Source: Nocardioides dongkuii (GTDB lineage Bacteria > Actinomycetota > Actinomycetes > Propionibacteriales > Nocardioidaceae). Taken from it: DNA of 64,000 bases. Below the pieces are notes generated by a model, which was given only the letters and a program-made list of their open reading frames with translations, was not told the origin of the DNA and searched no databases. The stretch covers positions 2,108,001-2,172,000 of the forward strand of contig NZ_CP059903.1 in NCBI RefSeq assembly GCF_014127485.1, in the 5' to 3' direction. Within the stretch, counting starts at the first letter, position 1, and each line of letters starts with the position of its first letter. The position numbers and the translations under genes were made by a program. Shown piece after piece: positions 46,661-55,136 of the stretch.

Positions 46661-48147
46661 GCCGTGTGCCTCACGCTCCGACGATACGTGAGGGCCCCGG
46701 CGAGCAGTGCGACCAGTGTCACCAGCACGCAGACCCGCGCCACCCAGGCCCCGACCCGGGTGCCGGGGGTGACGTCGTCGACCAGCCCGACCCGCTCGAC
46801 GAGGACGTCGGTGGTGCGCGGGTCGGCGGTGGCGACCACCTCGCCGTCCGGCGCGATCACCCCCGAGACGCCGTTGGTGGAGGCCACCGCGACCCAGCGG
46901 CCGGACTCGATGGCCCGCAGCCGGGTGATAGCGAACTGCTGGTCGATCTGGTCGGTCTCGATGAACGTCGCGTTGCTGGTCTGCACGACCAGCAGCTCCG
47001 CGCCCCGGGTGAGCTGGTCCTGGATCCCGTCGTCGTAGGCGATGTCGAAGCAGATCGCGTCGGCGACCTGGACGCCGGCGACCTCGAGGGGCTCCACGCG
47101 GGTGCCGCTGAGCATGTCGCGGCGGATCCGCGCCAGCTCGCCGAAGTTCATGTCGAGGTAGCGGCGGAACGGGATGTACTCGCCGTACGGCACCGGGTGC
47201 CGCTTGGTGAACCGGTCCCCCGCGCCCGTCTCCGGGTCCCAGACGATGCCCTGGTTCAGGACGTGGTCCTCGCCGGCGTCGACGATCGCGCCGACCAGCA
47301 CGGGGACGCCGATCGCGGCGGTCGCCTCGCGGATGCCCTCGCCGATGACGTCGGTGCCGAACGGGTCGCGGGCGGTGGAGTTCTCCGGCCAGAGCACGAA
47401 GTCGGGGCGCTCCTGCTCCCCCGCCTCCACGGCCGCGGCGAGCTCGACGGTCGCGTCGACGTGGTTCTCGGTGACCCCGTCGGAGTCGTACAGGATGTCG
47501 TTGCCGGGGCCCGGGACGTCGCCCTGCACGACCGCGACGGTCGCCTCCCCCGTCTCGACGGGCTCGTACGGCGCGAGCCCCGGCAGCAGGGTCAGCACGG
47601 CGACCGCGCCCGTCACCCCGAGGGCGACCCAGCGGTCCCGCCCGCGGGCGACGACCACCCACGCGAGCAGCGCGGAGAGCAGCGCGAGCAGGGCGCTGAC
47701 GCCGACCATGCCGACGTACGGCAGCGCGTCGGCGACGGGCGTGTCGACGGTCGCGAACGCCAGGCGTCCCCACGGCAGGCCGCTGAACGGCCAGCTGCTG
47801 CGCCAGATCTCGACCGTCACCCAGGCGCCGGCGACCCACAGGGGCCAGAACCGGCGCCGGACCAGCACCGCCACCGCTGCGCCGAGCAGCGCGAAGAACA
47901 GCGCCTCCGCCACGGCGAGGCCGATCCAGGCCGCGGTGGCGACCGAGCGCAGCCACCACAGGTGCACGACGAAGAACCCCAGCCCGAAGGCCAGCCCGAC
48001 CAGCGCGCCGCCGCGGCCACGGAGCCCGCGGACGGCGAGGAAGAACGTCGTGACGGCCGGGACGAGCAGCACCGGGACGGCCACCGGCTCGAAGGCCAGG
48101 GAGAGGACCACGCCCGCCACGAGGGCCAGGAGGGACCGGGTCAGCAC
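46657..48147 (-). CDS. lnt: Apolipoprotein N-acyltransferase
   Basis: 496-aa membrane enzyme that N-acylates lipoproteins. An N-terminal multi-span region (LLALVAGVVLSLAFEPVAVP onward) is followed by a nitrilase-like domain. The catalytic triad is visible as Glu in FVLWPENSTARDPF, Lys in DRFTKRHPVPYGEYIPF and Cys in DAICFDIAYDDG. GTG 48147 is chosen for VLTRSLLALVAG; the frame upstream is not membrane-like, and TACCTT lies 7 nt upstream. First gene of the lnt-ppm1-fxsA unit. Confidence 0.93.
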   Translation of the reverse strand: MLTRSLLALVAGVVLSLAFEPVAVPVLLVPAVTTFFLAVRGLRGRGGALVGLAFGLGFFVVHLWWLRSVATAAWIGLAVAEALFFALLGAAVAVLVRRRFWPLWVAGAWVTVEIWRSSWPFSGLPWGRLAFATVDTPVADALPYVGMVGVSALLALLSALLAWVVVARGRDRWVALGVTGAVAVLTLLPGLAPYEPVETGEATVAVVQGDVPGPGNDILYDSDGVTENHVDATVELAAAVEAGEQERPDFVLWPENSTARDPFGTDVIGEGIREATAAIGVPVLVGAIVDAGEDHVLNQGIVWDPETGAGDRFTKRHPVPYGEYIPFRRYLDMNFGELARIRRDMLSGTRVEPLEVAGVQVADAICFDIAYDDGIQDQLTRGAELLVVQTSNATFIETDQIDQQFAITRLRAIESGRWVAVASTNGVSGVIAPDGEVVATADPRTTDVLVERVGLVDDVTPGTRVGAWVARVCVLVTLVALLAGALTYRRSVRHTA

Positions 48148-48154
48148 ACTGGCC

Positions 48155-48160
48155 AAGGTA
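48155..48160 (-). promoter_or_regulatory. -10 hexamer TACCTT, leaderless type
   Basis: TACCTT on the minus strand with a 7-nt gap to the lnt GTG at 48147. Confidence 0.45.
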
Positions 48161-48431
48161 CCGGGGCGGGGTCTGCAGAGCCCCGGGAGGATCCCGAAAC
48201 CCTTCGGTCCAACCCGAGACCGACCGGCTGCCGAGCCCGGGCTGTTGTCTAGGGGGTCCGGGATCCTCCCGTATCCGCCCTCGTGGAGCGGGCCGACCTC
48301 CGCGAACAGTGTTGGACGGATGGGTGGTACCCCATCCTCCGACACGGCCACTCGGACGCCGGTCCACCTACCACGATCTGCATGAGCGGACAGCACACCT
48401 TCCCCGGTGCCGAGCGGCACTGTCAATACGT

Positions 48432-48469
48432 CGCTGACCTGCACGAACACGCGTCCGTGCAGGTCAGCG
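48432..48469. terminator. 14-bp-stem hairpin in the lnt / ECH intergenic region
   Basis: Arms CGCTGACCTGCACG (48432-48445) and CGTGCAGGTCAGCG (48456-48469), perfect, loop of 10 nt. It lies between divergent genes, so it is not an obvious terminator; it could be a regulatory RNA structure or an operator. Confidence 0.5.
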
Positions 48470-48684
48470 CACCCCTGCTCGTCACCAGAAATTCACCGTG
48501 AATCCAGACCACCACGGCGTGTCGCGCAACTTCCCCGGCGCGCCGCGCCGATGCCTGCTAACGCGAGCCCCTCGATCACGGCGCCGGCGGCACCCGGTGG
48601 TCCCCCCGGGCCCGCTCGGCGTAGCGTCTGCCTGCCGCCCGGCGCACCGAGACGCCGTCGGCGGCAGGACTGGAAGGAGCGACC

Positions 48685-49431
48685 GTGGCGGTCGACTACA
48701 CCTGCGACGGCGCCGTGGCCCGGGTGCACCTCAACCGGCCGGAGCGGCTCAATGCCGTCGTGCCCGCCCTCACCGACGGCCTGGCCGCCGCCCTGCGCCG
48801 GGCCGCGGACGACGGGGCGCGCGCGGTCGTGCTCGCCGGGCGCGGCCGGTCCTTCTGCGCCGGCCACGACCTCAAGGAGCCCGAGCCGGTCGAGACGCCG
48901 CTGGAGACCCGCGCGCGCCTGGAGGCGATCCAGGACGTCACCCGGCTGGTCCGCTCGTTCCCGGGTCCCGTGGTCGCGGCGGTGCACGGCCACGCCCTCG
49001 GCGCCGGTTGCGAGTTCGCCCTGGCCTGCGACGTGGTCGTGGCGACCGAGGACGCCCAGTTCGGCTTCCCGGAGGTCGAGGTCGGGCTCAGCGTCACCGG
49101 CGGGATCTCCCGGCTGCTGCCCGCGCTGGTGGGCTGGGCCCGCGCCAAGGAGCTGATGCTGCTGGGCGAGCGGGTCAGCGGCGTCCGCGCCGGCGAGATC
49201 GGGCTGGTCGCCCGGGTCGTGCCGCCGGGCGAGCACGAGACCGTCGCCCTCGAGCTCGCCGAGCGGGTCGCCGCGCGCCCGGCGCTGGCGGTCAGCCTCG
49301 CCAAGCGGGTCCTCGACGACGGGCTCGACGCCAGCTTCGAGGAGGCGCTCGGGCGCGAGGTCGACCACGCGCTGCTCACCTCGCTGTCCGGGGAGAACGA
49401 GGCCCCGCGCGAGGCGTTCGGCCGTGGCTGA
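48685..49431 (+). CDS. Enoyl-CoA hydratase/isomerase family protein
   Basis: 248-aa crotonase-fold protein. Oxyanion-hole segments are GRGRSFCAGHDLKEPEPVET and VVAAVHGHALGAGCEFALAC, followed by FGFPEVEVGLSVTGGISRLL. It hydrates or isomerises an acyl-CoA; a catalytic Glu is seen in PEVEVG. GTG 48685 follows GGAGCG. The stop overlaps the next gene, an acyl-CoA ligase, by 8 nt. The pairing with a CaiC-like ligase recalls carnitine-type CoA pathways, but the substrate is unknown. Confidence 0.88.
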   Translation: MAVDYTCDGAVARVHLNRPERLNAVVPALTDGLAAALRRAADDGARAVVLAGRGRSFCAGHDLKEPEPVETPLETRARLEAIQDVTRLVRSFPGPVVAAVHGHALGAGCEFALACDVVVATEDAQFGFPEVEVGLSVTGGISRLLPALVGWARAKELMLLGERVSGVRAGEIGLVARVVPPGEHETVALELAERVAARPALAVSLAKRVLDDGLDASFEEALGREVDHALLTSLSGENEAPREAFGRG

Positions 49432-50866
49432 TCCCGTGGCTGATCCCCAGGCTGATCCCCAGGCCGGGCCCAGCCTCGTCGACCACCTCCTGGCCGCCGC
49501 CGAGCGGTGGCCAGACCGACCGGCCTGGACCTTCGACCCCGAGTCCGGCCCGGCCGAGCGGCTCACGTTCGCGGACGTGGCCCGACGGTCGGCGGCGTAC
49601 GCGCAGGCTCTGCACGAGCGCGGCGTCCGCCCGGGCGACCGGGTCGCGGTCATGCTCGACAACCAGCCCGAGTTCCCGCTGGTCTGGCTCGCGCTGATGC
49701 GGCTGGGCGCGGCGATGGTCCCGATGAACGTGCGGTACCGCTCCGCCGACATCGGTCACGTGGTCGGGGACGCGGGCGCCCGCGTCGCCGTCACCTCCCC
49801 GGCGTACGACGCGCTGCTGGCGCCGGTGGCCTCGGTGCTGCTCGTCGACGAGCTCGTCCCGGACGGCACGTGGGCGCAGGGCCCCGTCGACCCGGACGCC
49901 GTCGTCAACGTGCAGTACACCTCCGGCACCACCGGCCACCCCAAGGGCTGCGTGCTCACCCACCGCTACTGGACCACCCTTGGCGACTCGCTGGTGCAGG
50001 AGTTCCCGCACCTCGCGTCCGCCGACGTGATGCTGACCGCGCAGCCGTTCTTCTACCTCGACCCCCAGTGGAACGTCGTGACCGCGCTGCTGGCCGGCGC
50101 CCACCTGGTCGCCCTCGACGGCTTCCACCCCTCGACGTTCTGGGCCAAGGTCCGCGAGCACGAGGTGACCTACTTCTACTGCCTCGCCGCGATGCCGACG
50201 CTGCTGCTGAAGATGCCCCCCGACGAGCGCGACCGCGACCACCGGGTCCGGGCCGTCCAGTGCTCGGCGATCCCGCCGGCGCTGCACGCCGAGCTGGAGG
50301 AGCGCTGGGGCGCCCCCTGGTACGAGGCGTTCGGGATGACCGAGACCGGCGCCGACATCCGGGTCGGGGCCGAGGACCACGACGAGCTGATCGGCTCCGG
50401 GTGCCTCGGCCGGCCCGCCGGGCACCGCGAGGTCCGGCTGGTCGACGGCGAGCTGTGGCTGCGCGGCCCCGGGATGATGGAGGGCTACCTCGGCCACGAC
50501 TCGCCGTTCGTCGACGGTTGGTTCCCCACCGGCGACCTGGCCCGCGTCGACGACCAGGGCCGGCTCTACCTGACCGGCCGGCTCAAGGACATGATCCGCC
50601 GCAGCGGCGAGAACATCGCCGCGCGCGAGGTCGAGGACGTGCTGCTCACCCACCCCCACGTCCGGCTCGCGGCGGTCGTCGGCGTGCCCGACGAGATCCG
50701 CGGCGAGGAGGTCAAGGCGTACGTCGTGGCCCCGGGCGCCGCCTCCGAGGAGCTCGACGCGTGGTGCCGCGAGCGGCTGGCCGGCTTCAAGGTGCCGCGG
50801 TTCTGGGAGTTCCGCGAGGACCTGCCGCTGACCGCGTCGCACCGGGTCGAGAAGGCGAAGCTGTGA
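49424..50866 (+). CDS. AMP-dependent acyl-CoA synthetase (CaiC-like)
   Basis: 480-aa ANL-superfamily ligase. P-loop is VQYTSGTTGHPKGCVLTHRY, with YEAFGMTETG and the A8/A10 motifs LTGRLKDMIRRSGENIAARE and RVEKAKL at the C-terminus. By overall sequence it resembles crotonobetaine/carnitine-CoA ligases. The N-terminus encodes a short repeat VADPVADPQADPQAG from a GCTGATCCC-based 12-bp tandem repeat (49424-49465), so the real start may be a later GTG. It activates a carboxylic acid for the preceding hydratase. Confidence 0.9.
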   Translation: MADPVADPQADPQAGPSLVDHLLAAAERWPDRPAWTFDPESGPAERLTFADVARRSAAYAQALHERGVRPGDRVAVMLDNQPEFPLVWLALMRLGAAMVPMNVRYRSADIGHVVGDAGARVAVTSPAYDALLAPVASVLLVDELVPDGTWAQGPVDPDAVVNVQYTSGTTGHPKGCVLTHRYWTTLGDSLVQEFPHLASADVMLTAQPFFYLDPQWNVVTALLAGAHLVALDGFHPSTFWAKVREHEVTYFYCLAAMPTLLLKMPPDERDRDHRVRAVQCSAIPPALHAELEERWGAPWYEAFGMTETGADIRVGAEDHDELIGSGCLGRPAGHREVRLVDGELWLRGPGMMEGYLGHDSPFVDGWFPTGDLARVDDQGRLYLTGRLKDMIRRSGENIAAREVEDVLLTHPHVRLAAVVGVPDEIRGEEVKAYVVAPGAASEELDAWCRERLAGFKVPRFWEFREDLPLTASHRVEKAKL

Positions 50867-52479
50867 GCCTGCAGGCCGACCTGCTGCTGACCGGCGCGCG
50901 GGTGCGGACCCTCGAGGGACCCGGCCGCGGCGACGTCGCGTCGGCGGTCGCCGTCCTGAACGGGCGGATCGTGGCGCTCGAGGAGGTCCCCGCCCGCCGG
51001 GTCGTCGACCTCGGCGGCGCCGTGGTGACCCCCGGCTTCCACGACGCCCACAACCACATGGCCTGGTACGGCCTCTCGCTGGCCGAGGTGGACCTGCGGG
51101 TGCCCACCCTCGAGGCGCTGTACGACGCGGTCGCCGCCCGCGCCGCCGAGACCCCGCCCGGCGCGTGGGTCGTCGGCGCGGGGTACGACGAGAACAAGCT
51201 CGGCGCGCACCCCGACCGCGACGCCCTCGACCGCGCCGCTCCCGGCCGGCACGTCTGGCTGCGGCACACCTCCGGGCACATGTGCACGGTGAGCAGCGCG
51301 GTGCTGGCCGAGCTCGGGATCGCCGACGCGCCCGTCGACGTCCCGGGCGGGCTGGTGGTCACCGACGCCGACGGGAGGCCCACCGGGCTGCTCCAGGAGC
51401 AGGCCCAGCAGCTGCTCTCCCGCCTGGTCCTCCCCTACCCCGTCGCCACGCTGGTCGACGCGATCGAGCGCGCCGGCCGGGTCTACCTCTCCCAGGGCAT
51501 CACCAGCGTCGTCGAGGCCGGCGTCGGCGGCGGCTGGATCGGCAAGAGCCCGGTCGAGGTCGCCGCCTACCAGCAGGCGCGCGACGCCGACCGGCTGCCG
51601 GTGCGGGTCGAGCTGATGGTCGCCGCCGACGCGCTGCGGCCGCTCACCGCGCATGCCGACGACGGCATCGTGCGCGGCCTCGACCTCGGCATCCGGTCCG
51701 GGCTCGGCGACGACCGGCTCCGGATCGGCCCGGTCAAGGTGTTCTCCGACGGCTCGCTGATCGGCCACACCTGCGCGATGACCGAGGACTTCGCCGACAC
51801 CCCGGGCTCCCGCGGCTACCTCCAGGCCGACGCGGACGCGCTCACCCGCACCATCCTGGAGGCGCACCGGTCGGGCTGGCGGGTCGCGTCGCACGCGATC
51901 GGGGACGCCGCGATCGACCTGGTCCTCGACGCGTACGCCGAGGCACAGCGGCGGTGGCCGCGCCCCGACGTACGGCACCGGATCGAGCACTTCGGCGTCT
52001 CCCGACCCGACCAGGTGCGCCGCGCCGCCGACCTCGGCGTCGTCCCGGTGCCGCAGGGGCGGTTCGTCGGCGAGATCGGCGACGGCATGCTCCGCGCGCT
52101 CGGGCCCGACCGCGCCGGGTGGGCCTACCGCTACCGCTCGCTGCTCGACGCCGGCATCACGCCGCCGGGCAGCTCGGACCGGCCGGTCGTCGACGGGGCG
52201 CCGCTGCGCGGGATGCACGACATGGTCAACCGGCGCACCGACTCGGGGGCGCCGTGCGGTCCGGAGGAGGCGATCACCGGGCTGGAGGCGCTCACGGCGT
52301 ACACGCTCGGGTCGGCGTACGCCTCGCACCAGGAGCGCGACCGCGGCACGATCGCGGTGGGCAAGCGCGCCGACCTGGCGGTGCTCTCCGGGGACCCCGC
52401 GACCGTGGACCCTGCGGGGATCCGCGACCTCGAGGTGCTGATGACCCTGCTCGACGGAGAGGTGGTGCACGAGTCGTGA
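50863..52479 (+). CDS. Amidohydrolase (YtcJ-like, metal-dependent)
   Basis: 538-aa metal-dependent hydrolase. The HxH metal motif is TPGFHDAHNHMAWYG (about residues 57-68), with later ligands in GWRVASHAIGDAAIDLVL and VRHRIEHFGVSRPDQV, and the C-terminal IAVGKRADLAVLSGDPATV. It belongs to the YtcJ/NfdA-like group acting on N-substituted amides. The GTG overlaps the ligase TGA by 4 nt, so it works in the same pathway, perhaps releasing the acid that is then CoA-activated. Confidence 0.9.
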   Translation: MSLQADLLLTGARVRTLEGPGRGDVASAVAVLNGRIVALEEVPARRVVDLGGAVVTPGFHDAHNHMAWYGLSLAEVDLRVPTLEALYDAVAARAAETPPGAWVVGAGYDENKLGAHPDRDALDRAAPGRHVWLRHTSGHMCTVSSAVLAELGIADAPVDVPGGLVVTDADGRPTGLLQEQAQQLLSRLVLPYPVATLVDAIERAGRVYLSQGITSVVEAGVGGGWIGKSPVEVAAYQQARDADRLPVRVELMVAADALRPLTAHADDGIVRGLDLGIRSGLGDDRLRIGPVKVFSDGSLIGHTCAMTEDFADTPGSRGYLQADADALTRTILEAHRSGWRVASHAIGDAAIDLVLDAYAEAQRRWPRPDVRHRIEHFGVSRPDQVRRAADLGVVPVPQGRFVGEIGDGMLRALGPDRAGWAYRYRSLLDAGITPPGSSDRPVVDGAPLRGMHDMVNRRTDSGAPCGPEEAITGLEALTAYTLGSAYASHQERDRGTIAVGKRADLAVLSGDPATVDPAGIRDLEVLMTLLDGEVVHES

Positions 52480-53075
52480 CGCTGGTGGCGGTGGCGAGCC
52501 TGACGGACGCCGAGGTGGCGCGGGTCCGGGAGATCTACGAGAGCGCCTTCCCCGACGAGCTGACCGCGCCGTTCGAGGACCTGCTCGCGGACCGGCTCCT
52601 GGTGCGCGTCGAGGACGACGGACCGACCGGCTTCGCGCTGGTGCGCGACCTCGGGGAGACCGGGTGGACGTTCCTGCGCTACTACGCCGTGGGGGCGCGC
52701 GGCCGCGGCGTGGGCTCGCGGATGTGGGCCGACCTGACCGCGCTGCTGGCCGCCGAGGGCCGGACCCGGCTGGTCTGGGACGTCGAGGACCCCGACGAGC
52801 CCGGGCTCGCCGACCACGCCGTCGAGGAGCACCGGCGCCGGATCGTCTTCTACGAGCGCCTCGGCGGCCGGCTGCTGCCGGTGCGGGAGTACTTCCCGCC
52901 GCACGACGACGGCCACGCGCCGGCGCTGCTGCTGATGGACGCGCCGCTGGGTGCCCCGTCCGGGGAGGGCCCGCCGCTGCGCGACCTGGTGGTGGGCGTC
53001 TACGCGCGCCGGTACGGCCTGGCGGCCGACCACCCCGCCGTACGCCGCACGCTCGCGGCCAGCGGCCTGCTCTGA
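52476..53075 (+). CDS. GNAT-family N-acetyltransferase
   Basis: 199-aa acetyltransferase. The acetyl-CoA site is RYYAVGARGRGVGSRMWADL (about residues 70-90), with IVFYERLGGRLLPV as the C-terminal beta-bulge region. GTG 52476 overlaps the amidohydrolase TGA by 4 nt, making it the last gene of the four-gene operon. The gene after it encodes a lysine-2,3-aminomutase-like enzyme with its own promoter. An AblB-like beta-lysine acetyltransferase role is conceivable but unproven. Confidence 0.85.
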   Translation: MTLVAVASLTDAEVARVREIYESAFPDELTAPFEDLLADRLLVRVEDDGPTGFALVRDLGETGWTFLRYYAVGARGRGVGSRMWADLTALLAAEGRTRLVWDVEDPDEPGLADHAVEEHRRRIVFYERLGGRLLPVREYFPPHDDGHAPALLLMDAPLGAPSGEGPPLRDLVVGVYARRYGLAADHPAVRRTLAASGLL

Positions 53076-53078
53076 CCG

Positions 53079-53088
53079 GAAGATCTTC
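53079..53088. promoter_or_regulatory. Small palindrome upstream of kamA-like gene
   Basis: GAAGATCTTC, a perfect 10-bp palindrome within CCGGAAGATCTTCGG, 46 bp upstream of the ATG at 53134; candidate operator only. Confidence 0.3.
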
Positions 53089-53121
53089 GGCGTGCGCTTC
53101 GTTGTGACGTAGATCCTGTGG

Positions 53122-53127
53122 CACGCT
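53122..53127 (+). promoter_or_regulatory. -10 hexamer CACGCT, leaderless type
   Basis: CACGCT ends 6 nt before ATG 53134, favouring it over GTG 53128. Confidence 0.35.
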
Positions 53128-53133
53128 GTGCCC

Positions 53134-54612
53134 ATGAGCATCGAGACGTCGATCGCGTCCCTCGTGGAGGACGAGACCGGGCAGCCCTACCCCTACCGGG
53201 CGGTGGAGCTCGTCGAGCCCGACTGGACCCGGTTCCCGGGCTGGCGCGAGGTCACCGCCGAGGACTGGGCGTCGGTGCAGTGGCAGCGGGCGCACTGCGT
53301 CAAGAACGTCCGCCAGCTCCGTGAGCTGATGGGCGACCTGCTCGACGACCGGTTCTACGCCGACCTCGAGCGCGACCAGGCCGAGCGCGCGACCATGTCG
53401 ATGCTGGTGCCGCCGCAGATGCTCAACACGATGGTCCCGACGTTCGACCCGGCCGGGGCGGGCTCGGTGACCGAGGCGTTCACGGAGGCCTTCTACGCCG
53501 ACCCGATCCGCCACTACATGCTCCCGGTCTTCAGCGACCGGCGCACCGACTGGCCCTCGCACCCGCACGCGGCGCGCGACTCCCTCCACGAGCACGACAT
53601 GTGGGTCGCCGAGGGGCTCACGCACCGCTACCCGACCAAGGTGCTCGCCGAGCTGCTGCCGACCTGCCCGCAGTACTGCGGCCACTGCACCCGGATGGAC
53701 CTGGTCGGCAACTCCACCGCGGTCATCGACAAGCTGAAGTTCGCCGGCAAGCCGAACGACCGGCTCGGCGACATGCTCGACTACCTGCGCCGTACCCCCT
53801 CGGTGCGCGACGTCGTGGTCTCCGGCGGCGACGTGGCGAACATGCCCTGGCCCCGGCTCGAGGCGTTCCTGACCTCGCTGATGGAGATCGAGAACATCCG
53901 CGACATCCGGCTGGCGACCAAGGCCCTGATCGGCCTCCCCCAGCACTGGCTGCAGCCCGACGTCGTCGACGGCGTCACCCGGGTCGCGTCCCTCGCCCGC
54001 GCCCGCGGCGTCTCGCTGGCGATGCACACCCACGCCAACCACGCCCAGTCCGTCACGCCCCTGGTCGCCCAGGCCGCCGGCGCGATGCTCGACGCCGGCC
54101 TGCGCGACGTCCGCAACCAGGGGGTGCTGCTCAACGGCGTGAACGCCGACCCGCACGCCCTGCTCGACCTGTGCTTCCGGCTCCTCGACGGGGCGCGGAT
54201 CATGCCCTACTACTTCTACATGTGCGACATGATCCCGTACTCGGAGCACTGGCGGGTCTCGGTCGCCGACGCCCAGCGGCTCCAGCACCACATCATGGGC
54301 TACCTCCCGGGCTTCGCGACGCCGCGGATCGTCTGCGACGTGCCGTTCGTCGGGAAGCGCTGGGTGCACCAGCTCGCGTCGTACGACACCGAGCACGGCA
54401 TCTCGCACTGGACGAAGAACTACCGCACCTCCATCGAGGCCGCCGACCCCGAGGCGCTCAGCCGCACCTACGAGTACTACGACCCGATCCACACGCTGCC
54501 CGCGTCCGGCCAGGCCTGGTGGGCCGAGCACGGTCGCCTCGACGAGTCCGCACTCAAGGCCGCCGAGGTCGCCGAGGCCTCGCGGCGTACGGCTGCGCTG
54601 CAGGCGTACTGA
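53134..54612 (+). CDS. KamA-family radical SAM protein (lysine 2,3-aminomutase-like)
   Basis: 492-aa radical SAM and PLP enzyme. The 4Fe-4S cluster motif C-x3-C-x2-C is at residues 178, 182 and 185 in LPTCPQYCGHCTRMDL. Family features include GGDVANMPWPRLEAFLTSL, the HANHAQSVTPLV segment and NQGVLLNGVNADPHALLDL. The C-terminal PLP lysine region follows. Known members convert L-lysine to L-beta-lysine. With the neighbouring GNAT protein it could make N-acetyl-beta-lysine, an osmolyte, but other substrates are possible. It ends convergently with the Lrp regulator. Confidence 0.88.
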   Translation: MSIETSIASLVEDETGQPYPYRAVELVEPDWTRFPGWREVTAEDWASVQWQRAHCVKNVRQLRELMGDLLDDRFYADLERDQAERATMSMLVPPQMLNTMVPTFDPAGAGSVTEAFTEAFYADPIRHYMLPVFSDRRTDWPSHPHAARDSLHEHDMWVAEGLTHRYPTKVLAELLPTCPQYCGHCTRMDLVGNSTAVIDKLKFAGKPNDRLGDMLDYLRRTPSVRDVVVSGGDVANMPWPRLEAFLTSLMEIENIRDIRLATKALIGLPQHWLQPDVVDGVTRVASLARARGVSLAMHTHANHAQSVTPLVAQAAGAMLDAGLRDVRNQGVLLNGVNADPHALLDLCFRLLDGARIMPYYFYMCDMIPYSEHWRVSVADAQRLQHHIMGYLPGFATPRIVCDVPFVGKRWVHQLASYDTEHGISHWTKNYRTSIEAADPEALSRTYEYYDPIHTLPASGQAWWAEHGRLDESALKAAEVAEASRRTAALQAY

Positions 54613-54621
54613 GGGCGGCGG

Positions 54622-54643
54622 GGGCCCGCGTCAGTGCGGGCCC
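54622..54643. terminator. Bidirectional hairpin between kamA-like and lrp genes
   Basis: GGGCCCGC (54622-54629), 6-nt loop, GCGGGCCC (54636-54643). The right arm lies in the last codons of the Lrp gene. Confidence 0.6.
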
Positions 54644-55098
54644 TCGACCCCGACCGGCCGGTTCTCGTAGAACGTGGAGAGCACGATCGTGGTGCGCGTG
54701 GAGACGTTGCCGGCGGCGCGGATGCGGGCCAGCAGCTCCTCGAGGTGGCGCGGGGTGGCGACCCGGACCTTGAGCACGTAGGACTCCTCCCCCGCGACCG
54801 ACCAGCACGACTCGATCTCGGCGATGTCGCGCAGCCGCTCCGGGGAGTCGTCGGGCTGGGAGGGGTCGATCGGGCGGATCGAGATGAACGCCGTGAGCGG
54901 CATCCCGAGCTCCTCGTGGTTCACCCGCGCGCCGTACCCGAGGATCAGGCCCCGCTGCTCGAGCCGCTTGACCCGCTGGTGGACCGCCGAGGTGGACAGC
55001 CCGGTGGCCTTGCCGAGGTCGGTGAAGGACATCCGGCCGTCGGCGGCCAGGAGCTCGAGGATCAACCGATCGGTGCCTTCGACCTCGGAGGGGTTCAC
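54631..55098 (-). CDS. Lrp/AsnC family transcriptional regulator
   Basis: 155-aa feast/famine regulator. The N-terminal HTH (about residues 10-60) has DRLILELLAADGRMSFTDLG and TGLSTSAVHQRVKRLEQRGL, and the C-terminal RAM ligand domain has VAGEESYVLKVRVATPRHLE and TRTTIVLSTFYENRPV. It senses an amino acid or related ligand. It converges on the kamA-like gene and diverges from the exonuclease gene. TACGCT 7 nt upstream supports GTG 55098. Confidence 0.92.
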   Translation of the reverse strand: MNPSEVEGTDRLILELLAADGRMSFTDLGKATGLSTSAVHQRVKRLEQRGLILGYGARVNHEELGMPLTAFISIRPIDPSQPDDSPERLRDIAEIESCWSVAGEESYVLKVRVATPRHLEELLARIRAAGNVSTRTTIVLSTFYENRPVGVEGPH

Positions 55099-55105
55099 GG
55101 CCGAC

Positions 55106-55111
55106 AGCGTA
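55106..55111 (-). promoter_or_regulatory. -10 hexamer TACGCT, leaderless type
   Basis: TACGCT on the minus strand, 7 nt before the Lrp GTG. Confidence 0.45.
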
Positions 55112-55123
55112 ACCGCGGCGTGG

Positions 55124-55129
55124 CAGGAT
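55124..55129 (+). promoter_or_regulatory. -10 hexamer CAGGAT, leaderless type
   Basis: CAGGAT with 7 nt to the exonuclease GTG at 55137; it is only 12 bp from the divergent Lrp box, so the two promoters are nearly back to back. Confidence 0.4.
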
Positions 55130-55136
55130 CGGCGGC

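Larger units (their letters stand above)
48148..48684. other. 537-bp divergent intergenic region with inverted repeats
   Basis: No convincing gene between lnt and the enoyl-CoA hydratase. It holds a 12-bp inverted repeat pair GGGAGGATCCCG (48185-48196) / CGGGATCCTCCC (48259-48270) about 60 bp apart, and the hairpin at 48432-48469. A 72-codon frame (48283-48501) has no ribosome-binding site or protein-like character. The region is locally more AT-rich around 48290-48500, consistent with promoters. Confidence 0.5.

Noticed and set aside
48283..48501. 72-codon frame between lnt and the enoyl-CoA hydratase
   Set aside because: No ribosome-binding site, no start geometry like its neighbours, and it runs through a 14-bp-stem hairpin; I treat the region as intergenic.
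50566..54531. 1321-codon minus-strand frame across the ligase-amidohydrolase-KamA region
   Set aside because: It spans three well-supported plus-strand genes and has no recognisable domain; explained by third-position GC bias.
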